Shown here: positions 1-8,017 of the stretch, piece after piece
Layout of the letters: each line of letters opens with the position of its first letter
Position numbering within the stretch: the first letter of the stretch is position 1
Source of the DNA: JBNJGB01 sp051747385
Lineage (GTDB): Bacteria > Myxococcota_A > UBA9042 > PHBI01 > JACKFB01
Assembly: GCA_051747385.1 (NCBI GenBank)
Contig: JBNJGB010000012.1
Span: forward strand, 109,867-173,866
DNA: 64,000 nucleotides
Direction of reading: 5' to 3'
The notes under the pieces: model-generated
The model's database searches: none
Told to the model about the DNA's origin: nothing
The model's input: the letters and a program-made list of their open reading frames with translations, nothing else
Position numbers and translations under genes: made by a program

Positions 1-485
1 TCGAGGGTGGTGTCGGAGAGATCGAGGCTGAAACGGAACGTCCCCACGGCCGGACGGCCGCTGCAGCTTCCCCGTCGGCGCGGGGTCCGCGGATCCACCG
101 GGCCGGCCTGCAACTCGGGGAAGTACCACCGAGCCACGGCGCCCTCCTGCACCACAACGACGGCCGTCTCGTCCTCCCCGAGAGGGACTTCCAAGTCGAC
201 ATCGACCCGCGCGCCGGGCAAGGCGATGAGTGCGCCGCCGCGTCTGGTGCCGGTCCCCCGATCTGGCGGCGCCACTTCGAGGACCCGCGCCAACGTGAGC
301 CGGTCGCTCTCGTCGAACCGAGCGTCCCCCAGAGCGTCACGGATCGCCTCGAGAAACCCGTCTCTTCGAATCTCCTCGGCGGATCGGCGTACCGTGCCGG
401 GTCGCCTCTCCAGTCCCGAGAATCGGGGCCGGTATCCCGACCCCACTCTCGCCCGGACTCCCGTCTCGTCCGTGTGGTAGCTCAC
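1..485 (-). CDS. Partial hypothetical protein (3' end beyond the window)
   Basis: The minus strand stays open from a GTG at 485 to the window edge, about 161 codons, with a strong Shine-Dalgarno (GGAGGTG) eight bases before the GTG. I do not recognise the family. The visible part starts VSYHTDETGVRAR, has an acidic/basic helical stretch, then a beta-rich region of alternating hydrophobics (GALIALPGARVDVDLEV, ETAVVVVQEGAVARWYFPE) and a Cys near the cut end. It lies 110 bp downstream of the AAA+ ATPase on the same strand, so co-transcription is likely and it could be a partner or client of that ATPase; this is inference from position only. The C-terminus cannot be judged. Confidence 0.6.
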   Translation of the reverse strand, partial: MSYHTDETGVRARVGSGYRPRFSGLERRPGTVRRSAEEIRRDGFLEAIRDALGDARFDESDRLTLARVLEVAPPDRGTGTRRGGALIALPGARVDVDLEVPLGEDETAVVVVQEGAVARWYFPELQAGPVDPRTPRRRGSCSGRPAVGTFRFSLDLSDTTL

Positions 486-595
486 CCGCTGCACCTCCCG
501 CTGGCCACGCGACGCGGTCCCCCCCGGATATCACGTCATGGCGAGGGCTGCATGCCGGGCCGGGAGGCACGCGGCCGCGAGGGGGTTGAAGAGTC

Positions 596-2728
596 CTACC
601 AATCGTCGTGGGCCTTGGACGTGCGGAACAGCTTGCCGGCGTTCTTGCACTCCTGCTCCGCGGCGAACTCGATGTCCTCCCAGGTGATGGCGCTGTCCCG
701 CCCGGCCGCGCGATAGGCGGCCCGAACGACCGAGTTCTTGATGTGCCCACCCGAGAGCTCGAAGGCCTCGCCCAGGTCCTCGAAGTCGATCTCCCCGTCG
801 ACGGGCGCCTCCTTCGGGAAGAGCGTCCGCCAGATCAGCGCCCGGTGCTCCGGGTTCGGGAACGGGAAGTCGATCTTGTACTGGATGCGCCGGGCGAAGG
901 CGTCGTCGATGTTCTTGTCCAGGTTCGTGGTGAGGATGGTGACGCCCTCGAACCGCTCGATCTCCTGCAGAAGGAGGTTCACCTCCATGTTGGAGAAGCG
1001 GTCCACGGCGTTCTCCACGGCCACGCGCTTGGTAAACAGGCTGTCCGCCTCGTCGAACAGCAGCATGGAGTGGTTCGCCCGCGCGGAGCTGAAGATCTTC
1101 GAGATGTTCTTCTCGGTCTCGCCGATGTACTTGCTGACGATCTTCGGGATCGAGACCTGGTAGAGCTTCATGCCCAGCTCGGAGGCCATGATCTCGGCAC
1201 ACAGGGTCTTGCCGGTCCCAGGCTCGCCCTTGAAGAGGATGCAGAGGCCCTTGCCGGTCACCAGCCGCTTGCCGAAGCCCCACTTGCTCATCACGAACAC
1301 GCGGTTCCGGCAGGCGTCGAGCACCTCGCGGACCTGGCCCTTCTCGCGGTCGGGAAGGACCAGGTCGTCCAGCGTCAGGTCCACCTTCGACCGGATGGAG
1401 TAGTCGTCCATGTTCGCGCGGATCTGCGCCTGGGCGGCCTCCCGCAGGGCCCCCTGGTCGATGTGCGGATCGTCCCCGTCCGCGGCCCGCGCCTCCGCCC
1501 GCCGGAACGCCACCTCCCAGGCGTTGTGGATCTGCCCGCCGGTCAGCTCGAACCGGCTCGCCAGGTCCTGCAGATCCACGTCGTCGCCGACGGTCACCCC
1601 CTCGGGCGCGTGGACCTCCCACAGGGCCTGCCGCTCGTCGGCCTCGGGCATCCCCAGATCCAGCTTCCACGCCACGTGGCGCTCCACGCCGGGATCCAGC
1701 TCCTCCGGGCGGCTGTTGGTCAGCACCGCCAGCCCGCCGAACCGTCCGAGCTGACCGAACAGCGCCGGCAGCCGGCTGCTCCCCTTGGCCAGGAGCGGCT
1801 CGCAGCGGTCGAGCAGCAGCACGGCGCCCTGGACCCGGGCCTCGCTCACCAGCGCGTCCACCAGCCGCGGGAAGTCCGTCGCCCCGTGCAGGCTGGCCGA
1901 GTCCACGTGCACCAGCGGCCGCCCCAGGTGGTGCGCCAGGGCCTCCGCCAGGAGGGTCTTGCCCGTCCCGGGCGGTCCGGCCACCTCGACCACCAGCCCG
2001 CGCCCCACCGGAAACGGCGGCGCCTGCCCCGGCCCCTCGGCCGCGAACGCCTTCGCCAGCCGGAGCAGGCTCTCCTTCTCCCCCGGCGGGAGCACCACCT
2101 GCTCCAGGCTCGCTCGCGGCATCACCAGCCGCGCGTGCGGACGCAGGGCCACGTCCAGGCTGCGCCGCCCCAGCACGAAGTCGGCCATCCGCTCGGGCGG
2201 CCGAAGCTCGCGGGCGAGCATCCCGGAGCCCTTCGGCTCCCGGGGCGACTCCAGCGTCAGGAGGCGATGCACGAGCAGCGGCGCGTCCTCCGCGAAGTAG
2301 GCCCGGGCCCGCAGCCGATCCTGTCGCCTGGGCAGCAGCAGGCTCAGCGCCAGGTCCACGTCCACGAAGTCCAGGAGGATGTTGTTGTTGTACCGGGCGA
2401 TGCGCTGCCGGAAGGACAGGTCCAGCAGGGGCGCCAGGGCCAGCTCGAGGATCGAGGCCTCGATCGCGTCGAGCCGATGCGTGCCCACGACCTGGTCCAG
2501 GGGGAAGCGCCAGCCCTTCTCACCGGCCCAGGCCCGGAGCTCCGCGATCTCCTCGCCGATGGCCCCGAGCGTCGCCCGGACCTGCTCCTCGGCCTTCGCC
2601 GCGTCCTCCTCGGTCTCGAACGCCCCGTGCTTCAGCCGGACGTGGTGCTCGATCCGCGCCTCCCACCGTCGCAGCACCCGGTCCAGAAAGGCCGCGTTCA
2701 GCTCCGAGAAGCCATCCTCCACCGTCAC
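596..2728 (-). CDS. Tandem AAA+ ATPase, eCIS-associated type
   Basis: A 710-aa cytosolic ATPase with two AAA+ modules. The first has Walker A GPPGTGKT near residue 250, but its Walker B reads LLLDRCEP, lacking the catalytic Glu, so it is probably a binding-only module. The second, from about residue 460, is intact: GEPGTGKT near 500, KYIGETEKNISKIF, LLFDEADSLF, and a sensor TTNLD followed by arginines in DDAFARR. The KYIGETEK/DEADSLF pattern is that of the Afp15-like ATPases found with extracellular contractile injection systems (family knowledge). The start is GTG with a GGGGGA stretch just upstream. Two relatives lie at 12.7 and 20.9 kb on the other strand. The specific role here is unknown. 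Confidence 0.9.
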   Translation of the reverse strand: MTVEDGFSELNAAFLDRVLRRWEARIEHHVRLKHGAFETEEDAAKAEEQVRATLGAIGEEIAELRAWAGEKGWRFPLDQVVGTHRLDAIEASILELALAPLLDLSFRQRIARYNNNILLDFVDVDLALSLLLPRRQDRLRARAYFAEDAPLLVHRLLTLESPREPKGSGMLARELRPPERMADFVLGRRSLDVALRPHARLVMPRASLEQVVLPPGEKESLLRLAKAFAAEGPGQAPPFPVGRGLVVEVAGPPGTGKTLLAEALAHHLGRPLVHVDSASLHGATDFPRLVDALVSEARVQGAVLLLDRCEPLLAKGSSRLPALFGQLGRFGGLAVLTNSRPEELDPGVERHVAWKLDLGMPEADERQALWEVHAPEGVTVGDDVDLQDLASRFELTGGQIHNAWEVAFRRAEARAADGDDPHIDQGALREAAQAQIRANMDDYSIRSKVDLTLDDLVLPDREKGQVREVLDACRNRVFVMSKWGFGKRLVTGKGLCILFKGEPGTGKTLCAEIMASELGMKLYQVSIPKIVSKYIGETEKNISKIFSSARANHSMLLFDEADSLFTKRVAVENAVDRFSNMEVNLLLQEIERFEGVTILTTNLDKNIDDAFARRIQYKIDFPFPNPEHRALIWRTLFPKEAPVDGEIDFEDLGEAFELSGGHIKNSVVRAAYRAAGRDSAITWEDIEFAAEQECKNAGKLFRTSKAHDDW

Positions 2729-2808
2729 GTCGTCCCCCGGGCCATGAACCGCCCGGGATGATCCGGGACCCCGCCCCCCGCGTCAATGCAGCGGTCCGCA
2801 CCCCGGCC

Positions 2809-3693
2809 TCAGGGGATGCCCGGCTCCGGCAGGTCGAGGAGCACCTCCCGCGCAGGCACGGGCAACGGCGGCAGGTGGGGAAACGGTCGGTCGATGGCGA
2901 GGGTGCGCCGCTCGATGAAGGCGGGGAGCTCGGAGAACACGACGTAGGAGACGACCGCCCCCTCGTCCGAGAGCGTCACGGTCGGCTCGTAGTCGAGCCC
3001 CGCCACCTGCTCCCGGAGGTCGTCCGAGTACGTCCGGTCGTCCGTCAGCCGGGCCAGCACGGGCTCCGGACCGCACACCACGCGCCGCGCCTCGACCGCG
3101 TGCCAGTACCGGTAGAACTGGTCGGCCATCTCGTGGAGGATGACCAGCTGGAGATAGCCGGACGGGGCGTCGTCGACGACCACGTGCGGACGCCACGCGT
3201 TGTCGTCCGTGCCCTCGGTGTGAAGCTCGTCGTCGGAGCCGAAGGGCGCCGCGCCGACCTCTCGCGCGTACAGCCGCGGCTCCCCGCCGAGTCCCGTGTA
3301 GTGATAGATCCAGTCGAGGACCCACCCGTCCTCCATCGCCAGGGCGTCGAGCACGTCGAAGTACGCCATGGCTTCCCAGTCGTCGGCCTGCTTGGCGGGC
3401 GGCTCCTGGCGCAGGTGCTCCGGAGGCTCGCCCAGGTCCTCGTGCAGGCCTTCCACCGCGGAGGCCAGCGCCTCGCACTCGAGCGCGAGGGCCGAAGGCT
3501 CGGCGTCCGTGTCCGTCTCCGAGTCCACCGTCTCCGGGGCCGCGGTCTCGGAGTCGTCGTCGGCCACGTCGACAGATGCGGCGTCGGTGTCCGCCAAGGT
3601 GTCGGACGCGGCCGACCCGTCGGACTCGCAGCCGAGGCCCGGAGCCAGGAAGAGGATCAGGCAGGCTCCGAGGCTCGTACGGGACAAGATCAT
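2809..3693 (-). CDS. Putative lipoprotein, acidic N-terminal linker
   Basis: A 294-aa predicted lipoprotein. The chosen ATG at 3693 has GGAGGA five bases upstream and gives a signal peptide ending in the lipobox APGLGC; an earlier in-frame ATG would bury the signal peptide behind 15 charged residues. After the lipid Cys comes a low-complexity Asp/Glu/Thr/Ser linker of about 60 residues, then a globular domain rich in Trp and Tyr (WVLDWIYHYTGLGGEP, LHEMADQFYRYWH). No family recognised. LHEMADQFY is not a zinc HExxH motif. It stands alone between the AAA+ gene and a divergent region. Long acidic linkers after the lipid anchor are common in Myxococcota lipoproteins. Confidence 0.8.
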   Translation of the reverse strand: MILSRTSLGACLILFLAPGLGCESDGSAASDTLADTDAASVDVADDDSETAAPETVDSETDTDAEPSALALECEALASAVEGLHEDLGEPPEHLRQEPPAKQADDWEAMAYFDVLDALAMEDGWVLDWIYHYTGLGGEPRLYAREVGAAPFGSDDELHTEGTDDNAWRPHVVVDDAPSGYLQLVILHEMADQFYRYWHAVEARRVVCGPEPVLARLTDDRTYSDDLREQVAGLDYEPTVTLSDEGAVVSYVVFSELPAFIERRTLAIDRPFPHLPPLPVPAREVLLDLPEPGIP

Positions 3694-3916
3694 GAGATTC
3701 CTCCGTCGCAGCGACCGGTGCGGGCGTGGTGTCGCCATGCATCACGCCTGCGAGTTCCATGCCAGAAACCTCCAGCCACGACATGCCGGGGCCCGCGCAC
3801 GCGTCGCACGGCACCGGGCGCCCCGCAGGAATGTAGAGCTCCTCCACAGCTGCGCAACTTTTGCCCGCTCACGAGCCGCCGTTGCCCCCCAGGGGGCGGC
3901 TCGCCTCGGCGCCGCA
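3694..3916. promoter_or_regulatory. Divergent upstream region with a possible promoter and a GC hairpin
   Basis: This gene-free stretch separates the leftward lipoprotein from rightward genes. On the minus strand a sigma-70-like pair is visible: TTGCGC at 3857-3852 and TACATT at 3835-3830 with 16-bp spacing, pointing at the lipoprotein. At 3873-3902 an 8-bp perfect stem GAGCCGCC/GGCGGCTC encloses a C-run/G-run loop. The hairpin lies just left of the dispersed 160-bp repeat but is absent beside its other copies, so it is not part of that repeat. Confidence 0.35.
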
Positions 3917-4076
3917 GGGCAATCGCAAAGTCGGACAAGTGAGGGCCGCGCGGCGGTACGGCGCCCGGCGCCGAATTGTATCCGCTCGGAAACGATGGAC
4001 TCTGCGCGTTCGAGAGCAGGCAAGGGCTCGGGCAAGGGCACGGGCAAGGGAGGGCGGTCGACTTTGCGACCGCCCT
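3917..4076 (+). repeat. Dispersed 160-bp intergenic element, copy A
   Basis: One of three full-length copies (others at 17180 and 30018), each exactly 160 nt and about 90 % identical by hand alignment. Parts in order: a conserved 5' segment of about 100 nt containing the palindrome GGCGCCCGGCGCC, a tract of GGGCAA-type hexamers, and a 26-nt hairpin (AGGGCGGTCG, loop ACTTTG, CGACCGCCCT). The 5' end holds TCGCAAAGTCG, the exact reverse complement of CGACTTTGCGA at the hairpin tip, giving 11-bp inverted ends. No protein is encoded. Function unknown; a MITE-like element or a structured RNA are both possible. Confidence 0.9.
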
Positions 4077-4168
4077 GCTCGGCGCCGCCGATGGGGTTGG
4101 CAGAACCTGCTACGAGCGCGATGATGTCGGGCGGGGATGCCACACACGCCATGCCCGGGAGGGGCGAG

Positions 4169-4774
4169 ATGAAGATGTTGCGACGCATGTTGCTGGCCAC
4201 GGCCGTGCTCGGCCTGCTGGCGGCTCCGGCGATGGCCGGCCCGCCGGACCGCAAGCCCGGCAAGGGCATGGAGAAGGCGGCGGGCAAGAAGGCCGGCGAA
4301 GCCCGAGAGGAGGCCGGCGAGGCCCGAGAGAAAGGCGCCAAGGAGGCCGGCGAGGCCCGAGAGAAGGGCGCCGAGAAGGCCGAACGGGCCCGGGAAAAGG
4401 GCGCCAAAAAGGCCGAACAGGCCCGAGAAAAGGGCGCCGAGAAGGCCGACGAGGCCCGAGAGAAGGGCGAAGAGGGCCGCGAGAAGGCAGCCGGCCAGGC
4501 CCGGCGCGTGCGGAAGCAGGCGGCGCAGGAGCGCGAGAAGCACATCCGCCGGATGGCGAAGATCGCGCGCCTGAAACAGATCGCGAAGGACAAGGGCAAC
4601 GACGAGCTCCGCGAGCGGGCCGACGCGCTCGAGGAGAAGGAGAGCCGGCGTCACGCCCGGACCATGGAGCGCATCCGCGAGAGCGGGACCACCGAGAAGC
4701 GCCGTGCGGGCGACGAGGCCGGCGAGCGCCGGAAGGCACGAGACCGCCGCGGGGCGGAGGAGGAGGGACGATGA
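4169..4774 (+). CDS. Exported LEA-like protein with 11-residue repeats
   Basis: A 201-aa protein. The ATG at 4169 has GGGAGGGG before it and opens a signal peptide (MLRRMLLATAVLGLLAAPAMAG) that should be cleaved after AMA, giving a periplasmic product. Residues about 40-105 consist of an 11-residue repeat of the form AREKGAEKAEQ in four to five copies; the rest is a long charged helix. Eleven-residue periods of this composition are typical of group 3 LEA-like proteins and right-handed coiled coils (family knowledge), so a stress-protective or scaffolding role is plausible but unproven. Its stop overlaps the start of the next gene (ATGA), so the two are translationally coupled. Confidence 0.75.
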   Translation: MKMLRRMLLATAVLGLLAAPAMAGPPDRKPGKGMEKAAGKKAGEAREEAGEAREKGAKEAGEAREKGAEKAERAREKGAKKAEQAREKGAEKADEAREKGEEGREKAAGQARRVRKQAAQEREKHIRRMAKIARLKQIAKDKGNDELRERADALEEKESRRHARTMERIRESGTTEKRRAGDEAGERRKARDRRGAEEEGR

Positions 4775-5088
4775 AGCGGTTCTGGACGATCCTCGTCGTC
4801 GCGGCGTCCCTGGCGCTCGTGGCGGGCTGCGAGCAGGAGCAGCCGGCCCAGGAGGAGACGGACGAGAAGGCACAGGGCGCGGAGGAGCAGGAGCAGGCCC
4901 CGGCCGAGGAGACGGAGGCGGCGAAGCCGGACGAGCCGACCGCCGAGGAGGCGCCGGCCCTCGACGAGTCGGCGGTGAAGGCCGAGGCCAAGGCCGAGGC
5001 CGAAGCGGAGATCTCGGCCGACAACGCCGCCGAGGTGGCCGACCAGCTCGAGCGGGAGATCGAGGCCGAGCTGGGCGCCGAGGAGTAA
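4771..5088 (+). CDS. Small acidic lipoprotein
   Basis: A 105-aa product. The signal peptide ends in the lipobox LVAGC; the mature part is almost entirely Glu, Ala, Gln and Lys (EAKAEAEAEISADNAAEVAD), predicted disordered or helical and strongly acidic. The start codon overlaps the stop of the preceding 11-mer repeat gene, so both are made together. The basic/charged soluble repeat protein and the acidic lipid-anchored protein may bind each other at the membrane; that is inference from charge and coupling. No family recognised. Confidence 0.75.
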   Translation: MKRFWTILVVAASLALVAGCEQEQPAQEETDEKAQGAEEQEQAPAEETEAAKPDEPTAEEAPALDESAVKAEAKAEAEAEISADNAAEVADQLEREIEAELGAEE

Positions 5089-5198
5089 CAAGCGTCGCCG
5101 GGCGGGCGAGGCCCACGGCGAGAAGAACGGAGGCGTCTGCCGCAGCCGCGACTTCGACCCGTGGGCGCCGCCGCGTGGCCGGGCCTGGGCGGGGCTGC

Positions 5199-5204
5199 TA
5201 GAAT
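5199..5204 (+). promoter_or_regulatory. Leaderless -10 box (TAGAAT)
   Basis: TAGAAT, preceded by TGC, ends six bases before the GTG/ATG start of the Uma2 gene, and no Shine-Dalgarno is present. This spacing fits transcription starting at or next to the start codon. Similar boxes precede genes at 5826, 12714, 31802, 39230 (minus) and 54010. Confidence 0.45.
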
Positions 5205-5210
5205 CGGACC

Positions 5211-5792
5211 GTGATGACGCTCCAGCCGACCACGACCGGACATCTGCCCCGAAAGCGTCCCCTCTCCGTGGACGAGTACCACCGCATGGTCGAGGCGGGT
5301 GTACTGAGCCCCGACGAGCGGGTGGAGCTCATCGAGGGGGAGCTCTTCGAGATGTCGCCGCACGGACCGCCCCACGCCTCGATCCTCGCGCTTCTGAACC
5401 AATCCCTGGTGCGACAGACTCCGGAGGGCTGGACGGTGCGGCCGCAGCTCCCGCTCACGGTGGACGATCACAGCGAGCCCGAGCCGGACCTGGCGGTGGT
5501 CGCGGACGACGCGGCGGACTGGCGCGAGGTGCACCCGGCCACGGCGGCGCTCGTCGTGGAGGTCGCGGACTCCTCGCTCGCCCTCGACCGGGACAAGGCG
5601 AGGCTCTACGCCCGCGCCGGCGTCGGCGAGTACTGGCTCGTGGACGTGGCCGGCCGCGCCGTCGAAGTCTACCGCGACCCGGACCCGAAGGCGGAGCGAT
5701 ACCGGACGATGGAGACGCTCTCCCCGGGCGACACCCTCCAGCCCCGCGGACTCCCCCGGGTGAGCATCGCCGTCACCGACATGTTCGCGTAG
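5211..5792 (+). CDS. Uma2-family restriction-endonuclease-like protein
   Basis: A 193-aa single-domain protein of the Uma2 (DUF820) family, a PD-(D/E)XK nuclease fold. Visible landmarks: N-terminal LSVDEYHRMVEAGVLSPDE and RVELIEGELFEMSP, the active-site strand EPEPDLAVV, the second acidic residue in LVVEVADSS, and DKARLYARAGVGEYWLVD, which carries the catalytic Lys region. Length is normal for the family. GTG at 5211 and ATG at 5214 are both possible starts. Biological targets of Uma2 proteins are poorly known; many genomes carry scattered copies. It stands alone here, under its own apparently leaderless promoter. Confidence 0.88.
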   Translation: MMTLQPTTTGHLPRKRPLSVDEYHRMVEAGVLSPDERVELIEGELFEMSPHGPPHASILALLNQSLVRQTPEGWTVRPQLPLTVDDHSEPEPDLAVVADDAADWREVHPATAALVVEVADSSLALDRDKARLYARAGVGEYWLVDVAGRAVEVYRDPDPKAERYRTMETLSPGDTLQPRGLPRVSIAVTDMFA

Positions 5793-5812
5793 CCGGGCAA
5801 CGGGTCCGCCGA

Positions 5813-5818
5813 TAGGAT
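5813..5818 (+). promoter_or_regulatory. Leaderless -10 box (TAGGAT)
   Basis: TAGGAT lies seven bases before the ATG of the SDR gene, with no Shine-Dalgarno between. No clear -35 hexamer is visible. Read as a leaderless promoter because the same arrangement recurs in this window. Confidence 0.4.
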
Positions 5819-5825
5819 CCTGCAC

Positions 5826-6800
5826 ATGGCTCGTGACGACGGTCCCACCCTGCTCACCGGCGCCTTCGGCAACCTGGGGCAGGTGTGCCTCGAGCACCTC
5901 GTCGTCCACGGACACGACGTCGTCTGCACGGACGCGCCGACTCGGGCGAACCGGCGGACCGCCCGGCGGCTGGGCTGGGGCGGGCGCACGGTGTGGGCCG
6001 ACGTCACCGACACGGAGGCCCTCGCCCGGGTCGTCGGCGAGTCCTCGGGCATCCTCCACCTGGCCGGCGTCCTGCCGCCCGGGTCCGAGGCGGAGCCGGG
6101 CCTCGCGCGGCGCGTCAACGTGGGCGCGACCGCCGGGCTGGTCGACCTGGCGTCACGACACAGCGATCCGCCGGTGTTCGTCTACCCCTCCTCGGTGACC
6201 GTGTTCGGCCACCAGCAGGACCGACCGGGGCCGCGGACGGCGGACGACCCGGTCGAGGCGACCGATCACTACACGTCGCACAAGCTCGCCTGCGAGGCCG
6301 TCCTGCGCGGCAGCCCCCTGCCCTGGGTCGTGGCCCGCGTCGGGGTCTCGGTGGACGCGCGCACCACGAGGACGGACGCCGGGACCATGAGGCGGCTCCT
6401 GGGCGTGTCTCCCGACAACCGGCTGGAGTGGGTGCACCCGCGCGATGTGGCCACGGCCCTGGTGAACGCGCTCCGGACCCCCGAGGCTTGGCGCCGCGTC
6501 CTGCTCGTCGGCGGGGGCCCCGCGTGCCGGGTCAGTCACGCGCGCTTCCTCCAGGCGGCCTTCGGGGCCGCGGGCATTCACCTGCCCCCGGACCTGCTCG
6601 GCGCCGACGCCTACTACACGGACTGGATGGACACGGCGGAGTCCCAGCGACTCCTGTGCTATCAGCACCACACCTTCGAGGACTACGAGCGCGAGCTTCG
6701 CGCCAGGCTCCGCCTGCTCCGGCCATTTCTTCGTCCCCTCTCGCCGCTCGTCGTGGCGGGGTTGCGCCGCTGGCTGCGCGCCGGGAGGACGGACCCATGA
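5826..6800 (+). CDS. NAD-dependent epimerase/dehydratase (extended SDR)
   Basis: A 324-aa extended short-chain dehydrogenase. The Rossmann glycine motif is TGAFGNLG at residues 11-18, the strand HLAGV follows, and the catalytic set is Ser in YPSSVTVFG with YTSHK (the YxxxK pair) about 20 residues later. The C-terminal half carries HPRDVATALVNAL, typical of sugar-nucleotide and related epimerases. The tail is basic and Leu/Arg-rich (RARLRLLRPFLRPL) and may touch the membrane. It is coupled by an ATGA overlap to an old-yellow-enzyme-type oxidoreductase, suggesting both modify the same small molecule. Substrate cannot be told from sequence. Confidence 0.85.
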   Translation: MARDDGPTLLTGAFGNLGQVCLEHLVVHGHDVVCTDAPTRANRRTARRLGWGGRTVWADVTDTEALARVVGESSGILHLAGVLPPGSEAEPGLARRVNVGATAGLVDLASRHSDPPVFVYPSSVTVFGHQQDRPGPRTADDPVEATDHYTSHKLACEAVLRGSPLPWVVARVGVSVDARTTRTDAGTMRRLLGVSPDNRLEWVHPRDVATALVNALRTPEAWRRVLLVGGGPACRVSHARFLQAAFGAAGIHLPPDLLGADAYYTDWMDTAESQRLLCYQHHTFEDYERELRARLRLLRPFLRPLSPLVVAGLRRWLRAGRTDP

Positions 6801-8017
6801 GCTTCGAGGACGCCTTCACGCCCGTCGAGCTGGGTCCGCTGCGCCTTCGGAACCGCTTCGTCAAGACGGCCACCTACGAGGGCCTGTGCCCCGACGCCGC
6901 CCCGTCGCCGGCGCTCGTGGAGCACCACCGGCTCGTGGCCGCCGGCGGCGTCGGGATGTCGACGGTGGCCTACGCGAGCGTCTCGGCGGACGGGCGCACG
7001 TTCCCGGAGCAGCTCTACATGCGGCCGTCGATCGTCCCGGGGCTGGCTCGCGTGGCCGGCGCGGTGCACGAGGAGGGGGCCGCCGCCTCGCTCCAGCTCG
7101 GCCATTGCGGGTACTTCAGCAAGAACACGAAGGTCCGCGGTCGGCGCTCCCTCGGTCCGTCCCGCCTGTTCAACGCCTACGGCGTGTTCAAGGGCATGCT
7201 CTTCTCCAGGGCCATGACCCCCGCGGACCTCGACGCGGTGGTCGACGACTTCGGCGAGGCCTCCCGGCTGGCGATCGAGGCCGGCTTCGACGCCGTGGAG
7301 CTCCACCTGGGCCACGGCTACCTGCTCAGCCAGTTCCTCAGCCCCTGGTCGAACCGGCGTCAGGACGAGTACGGCGGGCCGATCCACAATCGCCTGCGGC
7401 TGCCCCTGCGGGTCGTGCGGCGCGTCCGGGAGGTCGTGGGCTCGGCGCCGATCCTGTGCAAGATCAACCTGGACGACGGCTTCGCGGGCGGGCTCGGGCT
7501 CGACGACGCCCTGGCTGTGGCCGCGGAGCTGGACCGCGCCGGCGTCGACGCCCTCGTGACCAGCGGCGGCTTCACCAGCCGGACGCCGCTGTATCTGCTG
7601 CGGGGCGACCGCCCCCTGCGCGACATGATCGCCGTGGAGGGCAGCCGCGCGCAGAGGGCGGCCCTGCACGTCTTCGGACCCGCGGTCGTGAAGGCCTGGC
7701 CCTTCGAGGAGAACTTCTTCCAGCCCGCGGCCGAGCGGGTGCTGGCCCGCGTCGGCTGTCGCGTCTGCCTCCTTGGCGGTATCTGCTCCCGGGAGGGCGT
7801 CGAGCGCGCCATGGACGCCGGGTTCCCCCTGCTGGCCGTCGGTCGGGCGTTGATCCACGACCCCGACTTCCTGCACAAGCTGCGCGACGGGACGTTGGAG
7901 CGGAGCGGCTGCACCCACTGCAACCGCTGCATCGCCGAGATGGACCGGGACGGGGTCCGCTGCGCCCTCCCGGAGGCCCCCGGCCACACGGCGTGGCCCC
8001 GCGCGACCGGGGCCTAG
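6797..8017 (+). CDS. NADH:flavin oxidoreductase, old yellow enzyme type with C-terminal Cys cluster
   Basis: A 406-aa FMN-binding TIM barrel. Typical parts: PLRLRNRFVKTATYEG at the N-terminus, LQLGHCGY, FDAVELHLGHGYLLSQFLSP (His pair that binds substrate), NRRQDEYGG, and VGRALIHDP near the end. Residues after the barrel include CTHCNRC followed ten residues later by another Cys, resembling the 4Fe-4S site of the 2,4-dienoyl-CoA reductase branch; however, the large FAD/NAD C-terminal domains of that branch are absent. So either an iron-sulfur cluster without the second flavin domain or a relict. The start overlaps the SDR stop. Acts presumably on an enone-like substrate in the cytosol. Confidence 0.88.
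   Translation: MSFEDAFTPVELGPLRLRNRFVKTATYEGLCPDAAPSPALVEHHRLVAAGGVGMSTVAYASVSADGRTFPEQLYMRPSIVPGLARVAGAVHEEGAAASLQLGHCGYFSKNTKVRGRRSLGPSRLFNAYGVFKGMLFSRAMTPADLDAVVDDFGEASRLAIEAGFDAVELHLGHGYLLSQFLSPWSNRRQDEYGGPIHNRLRLPLRVVRRVREVVGSAPILCKINLDDGFAGGLGLDDALAVAAELDRAGVDALVTSGGFTSRTPLYLLRGDRPLRDMIAVEGSRAQRAALHVFGPAVVKAWPFEENFFQPAAERVLARVGCRVCLLGGICSREGVERAMDAGFPLLAVGRALIHDPDFLHKLRDGTLERSGCTHCNRCIAEMDRDGVRCALPEAPGHTAWPRATGA

Noticed and set aside
7..480. Plus-strand frame at the left edge
   Set aside because: The opposite strand has a start with GGAGGTG and a better protein composition; the plus frame is Ser/Arg/Pro-rich.
3870..3902. GC hairpin left of repeat copy A as part of the repeat
   Set aside because: Not present beside copies B and C.
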